Positions 1-5,857 of a stretch of 6,780 nucleotides of DNA are shown here, in pieces. Positions within the stretch are counted from its first letter, which is position 1. Each line of letters starts with the position of its first letter. The stretch is from contig JAFAEL010000114.1 of NCBI GenBank assembly GCA_023423995.1, forward strand, positions 1-6,780, given 5' to 3'. This DNA comes from Pseudomonadota bacterium. GTDB lineage: Bacteria; Pseudomonadota; Alphaproteobacteria; Rhizobiales; Beijerinckiaceae. Below the pieces are notes generated by a model that was not told the DNA's origin, made no database searches, and worked only from the letters and a program-made list of their open reading frames with translations. Both the position numbers and the translations under genes were made by a program.

Positions 1-126
1 CTCCAGACGAATGCCGAGACGGCAGAGGCCCAGGCCAGCGACCAGCAGGCGACCTCGGCCACGCGCCGGGGCAAGAAGTGGTCACGCCGCGGACGCCGGT
101 CCGTTTCCATCAGCCGGACGCGCTGA
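1..126 (+). CDS. C-terminal end of an unidentified protein (partial)
   Basis: An open frame enters from the left edge in frame 1 and stops at TGA 124-126. The 41 visible residues begin with an Ala/Gln/Thr-rich polar stretch (LQTNAETAEAQASDQQ) and end in a strongly basic tail with the cluster RRGKKWSRRGRR. Nearly every codon ends in G or C, as expected for a real gene in this genome and less consistent in the other two frames. The stop lies 4 bp from the convergent response regulator stop, which is typical packing here. No domain is visible. The basic, low-complexity end could be a disordered or cytoplasmic tail. I do not recognise the family; the frame choice rests on codon bias and packing only. 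Confidence 0.5.
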   Translation, partial: LQTNAETAEAQASDQQATSATRRGKKWSRRGRRSVSISRTR

Positions 127-130
127 GCGG

Positions 131-793
131 CTACTCGACTCCGGCCAGCGGCCGCGCCGTCGCGCCGATCTTGGAGGCCGCGATCACCGCTTGGGTACGG
201 CTGTCGACGCCGAGCTTCTGCAGGATGGCGGAGACATGGGCCTTCACGGTCGCCTCCGACACGTTGAGCTCGTAGGCGATCTGCTTGTTCAGCAAGCCTT
301 CGGACAGCATCATCAGAACGCGCATCTGCTGTGGCGTCAGCCGGCCGATCCGCCGGACGAGATCCACCAATTCCCGGTCCTCGGCGGTGTCGAGGTCGAC
401 ATCCGGAGGCGCCCAGATGTCGCCGGACAGGACGGTGCGGATGGCGTTTCCGATGCCGTCGGTCTCCAGCGATTTCGGGATGAAGCCCGAGGCGCCGAAT
501 TCGATGGCGCGCCGGATCACGACCGGCTCCTCGCTCGCGGAGACGACCACGACCGGGACTTCGGGGAACTGGGCCCGGAGATAGATCAGGCCCGAGAAGC
601 CCTGTGCGCCCGGCATCGCAAGGTCGAGCAGCAGGAGATCGACGTCCCGCTCCTGGGCCAGCAGCGCGCTCAGTTCGTCGAGCCCGCTTGCCTCTCGCAC
701 CACGCAACCCGGCATGAAGGCCTCGATCGCACCGCGGAGCGCGCCCCGGAAGAGCGGATGATCGTCAGCAATGATCAGTTTCGTCGAAGACAG
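131..793 (-). CDS. NarL/FixJ-family LuxR-type response regulator, probable CTG start
   Basis: This is a two-component transcriptional regulator: an N-terminal receiver phosphorylated by a sensor kinase, and a C-terminal LuxR-type helix-turn-helix that binds DNA. With a CTG start the product is 220 aa, normal for the family. Receiver landmarks are the acidic pair D10-D11 in LIIADDHP, phosphoacceptor D57 in LLLLDLAMPG, the switch position S85 in VVVVSAS and K107 in FIPKS. The HTH covers about residues 150-210, with LTPQQMRVL, NKQIAYELNVSEATVKAHV and LQKLGV. The first ATG (codon at 715) would remove beta-1 and the acidic pocket. The frame is open only back to 820, after an in-frame TAG at 821-823, and contains no ATG or GTG before 715. 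CTG at 791-793 gives the family-typical beginning MSSTKLIIADDHP and has GGGAGG 7 nt upstream. No sensor kinase is in the window, so the signal and targets are unknown. Family assignment is very secure; the start is inferred. Confidence 0.93.
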   Translation of the reverse strand: MSSTKLIIADDHPLFRGALRGAIEAFMPGCVVREASGLDELSALLAQERDVDLLLLDLAMPGAQGFSGLIYLRAQFPEVPVVVVSASEEPVVIRRAIEFGASGFIPKSLETDGIGNAIRTVLSGDIWAPPDVDLDTAEDRELVDLVRRIGRLTPQQMRVLMMLSEGLLNKQIAYELNVSEATVKAHVSAILQKLGVDSRTQAVIAASKIGATARPLAGVE

Positions 794-800
794 CGGGCGG

Positions 801-806
801 CCTCCC
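801..806 (-). promoter_or_regulatory. Shine-Dalgarno site supporting the CTG start
   Basis: On the minus strand GGGAGG lies 7 nt before CTG (791-793), a standard spacing. No ATG or GTG exists in the correct frame between the upstream TAG and the truncated start at 715. This site is therefore the main sequence evidence for initiation at CTG. Confidence 0.55.
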
Positions 807-876
807 GGAATGCGGCCAATCTACGGCCTCATTCCTCCGTTATGATCACAAGAGCTTAGACTTTCGTCAGACAACC

Positions 877-896
877 CACAACTGTTCAGTTCTGTG
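877..896. repeat. Imperfect dyad downstream of yjbQ
   Basis: In the gap between yjbQ and the response regulator, CACAACTG (877-884) and CAGT plus TGTG (887-890, 893-896) are inverted around a TT centre, with a 2-nt bulge in the second arm; AACTG/CAGTT alone pairs perfectly. It sits about 10 nt after the yjbQ stop on the transcribed strand, so it could be a weak transcript-end hairpin or an operator for the downstream regulator gene. No T-run follows on the minus strand, so it is not a classical rho-independent terminator. I see no convincing -35/-10 pair in the rest of this 113-bp gap. Confidence 0.25.
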
Positions 897-906
897 CGGG
901 CTCCGT

Positions 907-1356
907 TCACGCACCGGTAAGGTTGACGACGATCTCGCGCCGGTGCGGCCGATCGCGGTGCTCGACGAGGTAGATACCCTGCCACGTCCCAAGCGCGAGC
1001 CGCCCGCCGATGATCGGAACCACGAGCGAGACGTCGCTCAGCATCGTGCGGATGTGAGCCGGCATGTCGTCCGGCCCCTCGGTGTCGTGGACATAGGGCA
1101 GGTTGCGCGGCGCCAGCCTGCCGAGCGCCGCCATCAGGTCGGTCCGGACATCCGGGTCGGCATTCTCCTGGATGGTCAGCGAGGCCGAGGTGTGCCGGCA
1201 CAGCAGCACGGCGCTGCCGTGGGCGATCCCGCTGTCCGAGACGAAGCGTCGGACGGCGTCCGTGATCTCGGTGAAGCCCGGCCCACGCGTGTTCACCTCG
1301 AGACGCCCCGTCGCCTGGCGCTCGACAGGTCCGGCGAAGATCGTCTCGACGCGCAT
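907..1356 (-). CDS. yjbQ: YjbQ / UPF0047 family protein
   Basis: The 149-aa product matches the UPF0047 (YjbQ) family over its full length, with no extra domain. Visible family blocks are CRHTSASLTIQENADPDV (residues 53-70), the Y-x-H-x-x-E-G-P-D-D-M-P-A-H block at 88-101 and LALGTWQGIYLVEHRDRPHRR (120-140, conserved His at 133 and 137). The clustered His residues (55, 90, 101, 133, 137) resemble a metal or active site. The family is known as a small beta-rich, probably trimeric cytosolic protein. E. coli YjbQ has been reported to have weak thiamine-phosphate-synthase-like activity, but the physiological role is unsettled. Its ATG directly follows the ligase stop (TGAATG), with only a weak AAGAAGG-like purine stretch upstream inside the ligase gene, which points to translation coupled to the ligase. 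The name is secure, the function is not. Confidence 0.95.
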   Translation of the reverse strand: MRVETIFAGPVERQATGRLEVNTRGPGFTEITDAVRRFVSDSGIAHGSAVLLCRHTSASLTIQENADPDVRTDLMAALGRLAPRNLPYVHDTEGPDDMPAHIRTMLSDVSLVVPIIGGRLALGTWQGIYLVEHRDRPHRREIVVNLTGA

Positions 1357-3219
1357 TCAGCCTGCCTTCTTCAGCGGGTGGAGCTCCGTCTCGCCCTTCT
1401 GGAGGATGCGCTCTAGGAACTCGATTCGGTCTGCCTCCCCGGCGGGCTTGTCCCAGCGAATCCGGTTAATGCGCGGAAAGCGCATCGCCACCCCGGACTT
1501 GTGCCGGGTTGAGCGCTGCAGCCCCTCGAAGGCGACCTCGAGCACCAATCCCTTGTCCGGCCCGTAGGTCACCTCCCGCACGGGGCCGAACCGGTTGACG
1601 GTGTTGTTGCGGACGAAGCGGTCGAGCTTGAGCAACTCCTGGTCCGTGAAGCCGGAATACGCCTTGCCGACCGGCACCAGTTCATCGCCGGCGGGGCCCT
1701 CGCGCCAGACGCCGAATGTGTAGTCCGAGTAGTAGGACGAGCGCTTTCCGTGCCCGCGCTGCGCATACATCATCACGGCGTCCACCAGGAACGGGTCCCG
1801 CTTCCACTTCCACCAGGGCCCCTTCGGGCGGCCCGGCAGGTACGGCGAATCCGCCCGTTTCAGCATGCAGCCCTCGATCGCATCCGCATCGAGGCCGGCT
1901 CCGGCGCTCGCCGGATCGGCGCGCGCGGCCGCGAGTTCGTCCCAGCTCGAGAACCGCACCAGCGGCGAGACATCGATCCGGGGCTCGTCCATCCGTGCCA
2001 GGAAGGCCTCCAGCCGCTGCCGGCGCTCGGCGAATGGAAGGTGGCGGAGATCCTCGTCGTCCTCTGCGAGAATGTCGTAGCAGCGCAGATGCGCCGGATA
2101 CTCGACCAGCATCTTGGGCGTGACGACCTTCCGGTTCAGCCGCTGCTGGAGGACGTTGAAGCTCTGCACCCGGCCCTCGCGCAGAATCAGCAATTCCCCA
2201 TCGAGGGTCGCCTCGAAATCCAGCGCCTCGACGAGATCCGGAAAGGCACCGGACACGTCCTCTCCGGTACGGGAATAGATGCGGCGGACCAGCCGGCCGT
2301 GGGCGTCGCGGCCCGCGACAGCCTGCAGCCGGATGCCGTCCCATTTCCACTCGGCCATGAAGTCGGCGGCATCGAGCTTGCCGAAATCCTCCTCCTCCAA
2401 GGGATGCGCGAGCATCGGTGGCCGGAACGGCGCCGGGTTTACGCTTTCCGGACGTGGCCCACGCCCTTCCACCCAGGCGAAGAGCTCCTCATAGGGCGGC
2501 TCGAGCCCATGCCAGACATGCTCGATCTCGTCCGGGTCCAGTTCCCCGAGGCTCGCGACGGCGGTTTTCGCCAGGCGTGCGGAGACCCCGATCCGCAGCT
2601 CGCTCGTGATCAGCTTCAGCAGGGCCCATCGGCCGGTCTCGTCGAGTGCATCGAGCCAGGTCGCAATCAGGCGCGGCAGCTCGGACTTTCCCGCCGTCGC
2701 GAGGCCCTCCACGACCTCCGAAAGCGGCGGGACATGCGGGAGCGGGCCTTCCGGCGCGATCGGCTCGCCGGATGCGTCGAGCGGCTCGGGCGGATTGTTG
2801 TGGCCAATCGAGGGCGGACTCGGCGAAGCCGAGCCGGGTGGGGCGCCTGCCCCGGGCGGCATCAAGGCGGAAAAATCCTGGTCCGGCCCCGCACCGCACT
2901 CCTCCGCCGCGCTCCGGCTCGGCGTTCCCATCAAGGGAGAGGACTGGGGTGCCCGCCACATCAGGGCGACCGTCTCCGAGAGGTCGCCGACATAGTCCCA
3001 GGACAGCCCGAACAGGACGGGATCGGATCGCTCCGCCATGAGGCCGCGGATTAGGTTCGGCTTCGCATGCCGGAAGGACAGCGCCCCCGTCAGTGCGGCG
3101 AGCGCAAAGCCGCGCTCCGGGTCGGGTGTGTGGCGGAAGTAATCGGCCATGAGCCGGATCTTGGCGTTCCGGCGCGGCTCGTAGCCGATCCGGTCGATCA
3201 GCTGCGCGAAGCGGTTCAT
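1357..3219 (-). CDS. ATP-dependent DNA ligase of the ligase/exonuclease repair set, with linker insertion
   Basis: This enzyme seals DNA nicks using ATP: it adenylates a lysine, transfers AMP to the 5' phosphate and joins the ends. The 620-aa product has the bacterial ATP-ligase layout: N-terminal DNA-binding domain (about 1-90 and 166-250), nucleotidyltransferase domain (about 265-475) and OB-fold (about 480-605). Motif I is EWKWDGIR with catalytic K292. Motif III is LDGE (339-342), motif IIIa RCYDIL (379-384), motif IV EGCMLK (449-454), motif V WWKWKR (469-474), and RFPRINRIRWDK (580-591) is the C-terminal motif VI region. It resembles the PP_1105-type ligase group that pairs with an MBL-fold exonuclease. 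I chose ATG at 3217-3219 because it forms an ATGA overlap with the exonuclease stop and begins with the family-like MNRFAQLIDRI; a frame extension to 3258 gives only a Gly/Ala/Arg-rich leader. The odd part is residues about 91-165, a Pro/Gly/Ser-rich insertion listed separately. Confidence 0.96.
   Translation of the reverse strand: MNRFAQLIDRIGYEPRRNAKIRLMADYFRHTPDPERGFALAALTGALSFRHAKPNLIRGLMAERSDPVLFGLSWDYVGDLSETVALMWRAPQSSPLMGTPSRSAAEECGAGPDQDFSALMPPGAGAPPGSASPSPPSIGHNNPPEPLDASGEPIAPEGPLPHVPPLSEVVEGLATAGKSELPRLIATWLDALDETGRWALLKLITSELRIGVSARLAKTAVASLGELDPDEIEHVWHGLEPPYEELFAWVEGRGPRPESVNPAPFRPPMLAHPLEEEDFGKLDAADFMAEWKWDGIRLQAVAGRDAHGRLVRRIYSRTGEDVSGAFPDLVEALDFEATLDGELLILREGRVQSFNVLQQRLNRKVVTPKMLVEYPAHLRCYDILAEDDEDLRHLPFAERRQRLEAFLARMDEPRIDVSPLVRFSSWDELAAARADPASAGAGLDADAIEGCMLKRADSPYLPGRPKGPWWKWKRDPFLVDAVMMYAQRGHGKRSSYYSDYTFGVWREGPAGDELVPVGKAYSGFTDQELLKLDRFVRNNTVNRFGPVREVTYGPDKGLVLEVAFEGLQRSTRHKSGVAMRFPRINRIRWDKPAGEADRIEFLERILQKGETELHPLKKAG
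2724..2949 (-). repeat. Repeat-like in-frame insertion in the ligase gene
   Basis: This stretch encodes ligase residues about 91-165, between ETVALMWRA and LSEVVEGL, which I expect to lie close together in relatives. It is rich in Pro, Gly, Ser and Ala and carries the peptide SIGHNNPPE (2785-2811). At DNA level it has a perfect 6-bp inverted repeat with GAA loop (CTCGGC/GCCGAG, 2819-2833), a GGGGC/GCCCC repeat with 4-nt loop (2840-2853), and CTCTCCCTTGATGGGA on the minus strand near 2928-2943. Such pieces resemble dispersed palindromic elements of alphaproteobacterial genomes. I infer an old in-frame element insertion that became a flexible linker; a natural lineage-specific linker is the alternative. 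Boundaries are approximate. Confidence 0.4.
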
Positions 3220-4274
3220 GCCGCCGCCTCCGCCGCGGGCTCGGGCAGCCCGTCCCACTGCAAGTCGCCCTCCTCGTCACCGTAGCCGAGGAGATGGAGC
3301 GGGCGCGCCTTGATGCCCTGTGACAGGCACCAATGGACCAGCGCATCCTCCTGGCCATGCGTGACCCAGACCTCCTCCGCGCCGGTCTCCAGGATCGAGC
3401 GGCAGAGATCGTCCCAGTCGCAATGGTCGGAGATCACGAGCGGCAGTTCCACGCCCTTCTGGCGAGCGCGGGCGCGCACACGCATCCAACCGGACGCGAA
3501 GGCCGTCACGGGGTCCGGGAACTTGCGCGCCCAGATTTCCTGGATGGCGGAGGGCGGGCAGATGACGATCTCACCGGCCAGCTTGGCCCGCTGCTCCGGC
3601 AGGACCCGCGGCGTCTCGCCGAGCGGGATCCCATGTTCCTTGTAGAAGGAGGTGAGACGCTCCATCGCGCCGTGCAGGTAGATCGGCCGATCGTAACCGG
3701 CCTCCCGGAGCAGGGCCATCACGCGCTGCGCCTTCCCGAGGGCGTACGCCCCGACGATGTGGGTTCGCTCCGGGAAGAGCCGGGCGGATTCGATCAGCTT
3801 GTCCGTCTCCTCGCGGGCATCCGGGTGGCGGAACACCGGCAGTCCGAACGTCGCCTCCGTGATGAACACGTCGCAGCGGACGGGCTCGTAGGGCAGGCAG
3901 GTCGGGTCGCGCCCGCGCTTGTAGTCGCCGGACACGACGAGGCGGCACTTGCCCTGCTCGATCACGATCTGCGCCGAGCCGAGCACGTGCCCGGCCGGCA
4001 CGAAAGTGACGGTGACGTCCCCGATCCGCATCACTTCGCCGAGCACCGCCTCCTGCGTCCCGGCCGCGAAATCCTCGCCGTAGCGGACCGCCATGATGGC
4101 GAGGGTTTCAGCCGTCGCGAGGACATGGCCGTGGCCCGAACGGGCGTGGTCGGAATGGCCATGCGTGACCAGCGCCCGCGGCACCGGCCGCGTCGGATCG
4201 ACATGGAAATCGCCTCCCGGGCAGTAGAGCCCCTGAGGCGTAAGCGTCAGGAGATCTGCCGCGCGGGTAGCCAT
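3216..4274 (-). CDS. Ligase-associated DNA exonuclease, metallo-beta-lactamase fold
   Basis: This is a 352-aa nuclease of the MBL/beta-CASP type (related to CPSF73/SNM1 proteins), of the subgroup annotated as ligase-associated DNA exonuclease. It is thought to trim DNA ends before the partner ligase seals them. Metal ligands are visible in order: THGHSDH (37-43), PAGHVLGS with H96, VVSGDYK with D117, then ITEATFG (138-144, beta-CASP motif A region), H284 in ISDHCDWDD and H306 in VTHGQEDA. Length and the beginning DLLTLTPQGLYCPGGDFHVDP fit the family, and the catalytic core looks intact. The stop overlaps the ligase ATG (ATGA), so the two are cotranslated. No Shine-Dalgarno precedes the ATG, but CATATT lies 6 nt upstream, so initiation may be leaderless. 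The Lhr-like helicase and PdeM phosphoesterase often found with this pair are not seen in the window. Confidence 0.95.
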   Translation of the reverse strand: MATRAADLLTLTPQGLYCPGGDFHVDPTRPVPRALVTHGHSDHARSGHGHVLATAETLAIMAVRYGEDFAAGTQEAVLGEVMRIGDVTVTFVPAGHVLGSAQIVIEQGKCRLVVSGDYKRGRDPTCLPYEPVRCDVFITEATFGLPVFRHPDAREETDKLIESARLFPERTHIVGAYALGKAQRVMALLREAGYDRPIYLHGAMERLTSFYKEHGIPLGETPRVLPEQRAKLAGEIVICPPSAIQEIWARKFPDPVTAFASGWMRVRARARQKGVELPLVISDHCDWDDLCRSILETGAEEVWVTHGQEDALVHWCLSQGIKARPLHLLGYGDEEGDLQWDGLPEPAAEAAA

Positions 4275-4378
4275 GGGGAGAATATGGGCATCGTGGTGGG
4301 TTGCGGAACGGCCGGAGCCCGAAACCTAGTCCGAGAGCGCACGTTGGTTCCCGGAACGATTCTCACGGAGGCGAGATC
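4275..4378. promoter_or_regulatory. Divergent intergenic region between exonuclease and PRC-barrel genes
   Basis: These 104 bp separate two divergent starts and should carry promoters for both. On the minus strand CATATT (4281-4286) could be a -10 element whose start point would fall at about the exonuclease ATG; the -35 region 16-18 bp upstream (around GTTCCG) is a poor match. On the plus strand I find no good -35/-10 pair. Two GGAAC words (4305-4309 and 4353-4357) were tested as EcfG-type -35 boxes, but neither is followed by GTT at 16-17 bp. Confidence 0.3.
4367..4371 (+). promoter_or_regulatory. Shine-Dalgarno site that sets the PRC-barrel start
   Basis: GGAGG lies 7 nt before ATG 4379-4381. 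This decides the start over the longer frame back to a TTG at 4301, whose added 26 residues show no family resemblance and would run through the divergent promoter region. Confidence 0.8.
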
Positions 4379-4789
4379 ATGGCCCAGAGTACCTATGCGG
4401 GCACGACGGGTTCGGGCACGGGACAGGCGCAGACCTCGCCCAAATCCCTGATCGAGAGCGATCGCGTCGAGGGAACGGCCGTCTACGGGGCCGACAACAG
4501 CCATATCGGCACGATCAAGCGCCTGATGATCGACAAGATGTCGGGCCAGGTCGCCTATGCGGTGATGTCCTTCGGGGGCTTCTTCGGTCTCGCGGAGGAC
4601 ACCTACACGATCCCGTGGAGCAAGCTCGACTACGACACCGATCTCGGCGGCTACAAGACGGACATCTCCCCCGAGACCCTCAAGGGCGCGCCCGACTTCT
4701 ACCGCGAGGGCGACTACGAGTGGAACGACCGCGAGCACGAGCGGCGCCTGCACGACTACTACGGCGTTTCGCCATACTGGGGCCTCTGA
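4379..4789 (+). CDS. PRC-barrel domain protein, soluble, single domain
   Basis: A 136-aa protein with a disordered Ser/Thr/Gly/Gln-rich N-terminus (about 1-20) followed by one PRC-barrel domain (about 22-100). The domain shows the typical opening SLIESDRVEGTAVYG, then IGTIKRLMIDKMSGQVAYAVM and the FGGFFGLAEDTYTIPWSKL block. After it come LGGYKTDISPETLKGAP and an acidic, aromatic tail ending DYYGVSPYWGL. There is no signal peptide or membrane segment, so it should be cytosolic. PRC-barrels are beta-barrel modules found in RimM, photosynthetic reaction-centre H subunits and many small alphaproteobacterial proteins of unclear role, often linked to stress. It stands alone: divergent from the exonuclease, convergent with azlD with only 7 bp between stops and no terminator visible. 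The family is secure, the function unknown. Confidence 0.92.
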   Translation: MAQSTYAGTTGSGTGQAQTSPKSLIESDRVEGTAVYGADNSHIGTIKRLMIDKMSGQVAYAVMSFGGFFGLAEDTYTIPWSKLDYDTDLGGYKTDISPETLKGAPDFYREGDYEWNDREHERRLHDYYGVSPYWGL

Positions 4790-4796
4790 GCCTTCG

Positions 4797-5138
4797 TCAG
4801 CTCCGCCCGTAGAGCCAGGCGACCACGACGAAGAATGCCAGGCCCGTGCCGATGCCGAGGGCGAGCGAGCGGCGCAGGACGAAGAAGCCCGCGATCCCGA
4901 CCAGGACCGCAGCCCCCCGGAGCAGGAGCGGAACCTGCTCGAGCGCGGGCGCAGGCGAATAGATCAGGCGCGCGACGACCCCGGCCAGGAGCGTCGTCGC
5001 CACGACCCGGATCAGGCGGAAGAATTCCGAGTTCTCGTTGAGGCCGCGCGACAGGAACACGGCCGCAACCCGGAAAGCCTCGTTCGGCAGGACGCCGGCG
5101 AGGAGGATCGCGAAGTAGGGCCAGAGCGCCTCGGTCAC
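4797..5138 (-). CDS. azlD: AzlD-family small subunit of a branched-chain amino acid exporter
   Basis: A 113-aa very hydrophobic protein with about four predicted membrane segments (roughly 4-19, 44-62, 70-89, 94-110). It matches AzlD by size, by position just after azlC and by the block VLPNEAFRVAAVFLSRGLNE followed by a hydrophobic arginine-containing helix. AzlD is the small partner of AzlC; together they export branched-chain amino acids or analogues in characterised cases (azaleucine resistance in Bacillus, YgaZH in E. coli). I chose GTG at 5136-5138 because it forms a GTGA overlap with the azlC stop, a usual arrangement for this pair; the frame runs on upstream only as an azlC shadow. 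The gene is compact and intact. The transported substrate here is not shown by sequence. Confidence 0.88.
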   Translation of the reverse strand: MTEALWPYFAILLAGVLPNEAFRVAAVFLSRGLNENSEFFRLIRVVATTLLAGVVARLIYSPAPALEQVPLLLRGAAVLVGIAGFFVLRRSLALGIGTGLAFFVVVAWLYGRS

Positions 5139-5851
5139 GCGATCCGCCGCGGCAGGATGCGTCCCAGGAGATAAGCGGCCGTCCCCCCGACCAGCCCGGT
5201 CACGAGAAGATCGTAGTCCTTGCCGACGATGCGCTGAGCGATGGGCACGAGGCCGACGCCGAAGCCGATCGCCAGCCAGTCGGTCGCGCCCCGGGCGGAA
5301 CCGACCAGGGAGATCATGAAATAAAGCGGCGTGAGACAGAGGAGCCCGGCCGCAAGCGGGCCGGGCAGCGCGCCGACCAGCAGATACCCCACAGCCGTCA
5401 TGCTGGTGCTGACGGTCATGCAGGCGCTCGCGAAGCCGAGATAATAGGGAACGCGCCGCTCGGGCTCCATGCCGGGGAGGTGGCGCAGCGCGTCGATCCA
5501 GCTCGTCGCAGCGACGAAATGGGCCATCAGGAGTTGCAGCCAGAGGGGCTGCCCGGGCTTCCGGAGATAGGGCCAGATGGAGAGCGTCATCGGCAGCAGC
5601 CGGATGGCCGAAAGCCCCACCGCGAGCGCGGCCGCGAGGAGCAGGCCGCCGCTGGCCAGGGTTCCGTAGAAGATGAGCTGGGCCGGTGCGGCCCAGATCA
5701 CGATCGTGGAGAAGACGGCCGCGCCGAGCGGGTGGCCCGCGTCGCGCGCCAGGCTGCCGACGCCCAGGAGCGACACGCCGACGATCCAGGCCGGCAGGGC
5801 GAGCGCCCGCCCGAAGCCCCACCGGTAATCACGCCAGAAGGCAGGCGCCAT
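5135..5851 (-). CDS. azlC: AzlC-family large subunit of a branched-chain amino acid exporter
   Basis: A 238-aa integral inner-membrane protein of the AzlC family, the usual length. Visible family features are the N-terminal WGFGRALALPAWIVGVSLLG segment, the IWAAPAQLIFYGTLASGG block (where relatives have a GAAQ-like turn), an Arg-Leu-Leu-Pro-Met block near 84-88, a cytoplasmic Trp/His stretch (HFVAATSWID), CLTPLYFMISLVG and the final glycine-rich segment GLVGGTAAYLLG. Six or more hydrophobic segments are apparent. ATG 5849-5851 is the first possible start, because an in-frame stop (the hydroxylase TGA, 5858-5860) lies just upstream; no good Shine-Dalgarno is seen, suggesting coupling to the gene before it (6 bp away). 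It forms the exporter with AzlD downstream. The unusual neighbour, a Mo-hydroxylase, hints that the substrate may not be a simple branched-chain amino acid. Confidence 0.92.
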   Translation of the reverse strand: MAPAFWRDYRWGFGRALALPAWIVGVSLLGVGSLARDAGHPLGAAVFSTIVIWAAPAQLIFYGTLASGGLLLAAALAVGLSAIRLLPMTLSIWPYLRKPGQPLWLQLLMAHFVAATSWIDALRHLPGMEPERRVPYYLGFASACMTVSTSMTAVGYLLVGALPGPLAAGLLCLTPLYFMISLVGSARGATDWLAIGFGVGLVPIAQRIVGKDYDLLVTGLVGGTAAYLLGRILPRRIA

Positions 5852-5857
5852 GGCGCG

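Noticed and set aside
11..859. Plus-strand open frame opposite the response regulator
   Set aside because: Arg/Asp-rich composition, no domain; the minus strand encodes an unmistakable receiver plus HTH.
877..896. Rho-independent terminator after yjbQ
   Set aside because: The dyad is short and bulged, with no T-run on the transcribed strand; kept only as an inverted repeat.
1750..3054. Long plus-strand open frame (434 codons) opposite the ligase
   Set aside because: It is the antisense shadow of a high-GC gene; the translation is low-complexity in Arg, Pro and Gly, shows no domain, and the minus strand encodes all ligase motifs.
2489..3358. Minus-strand open frame overlapping the ligase and exonuclease in another frame
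   Set aside because: Arg/Ala-rich shadow without family features, wholly explained by the two genes it overlaps.
4305..4357. EcfG general-stress promoter for the PRC-barrel gene
   Set aside because: GGAAC words at 4305 and 4353 lack GTT at 16-17 bp downstream; the GTTCC words on the opposite strand fail as well.
3333..4451. Plus-strand open frame (372 codons) opposite the exonuclease
   Set aside because: Antisense shadow with no recognisable domain; it also runs through the divergent promoter region and into the PRC-barrel gene in another frame.
4247..4753. Minus-strand frame of 168 codons opposite the PRC-barrel gene
   Set aside because: Its valine-rich translation has no domain and mirrors the plus-strand gene, which has a Shine-Dalgarno and a clear PRC-barrel.
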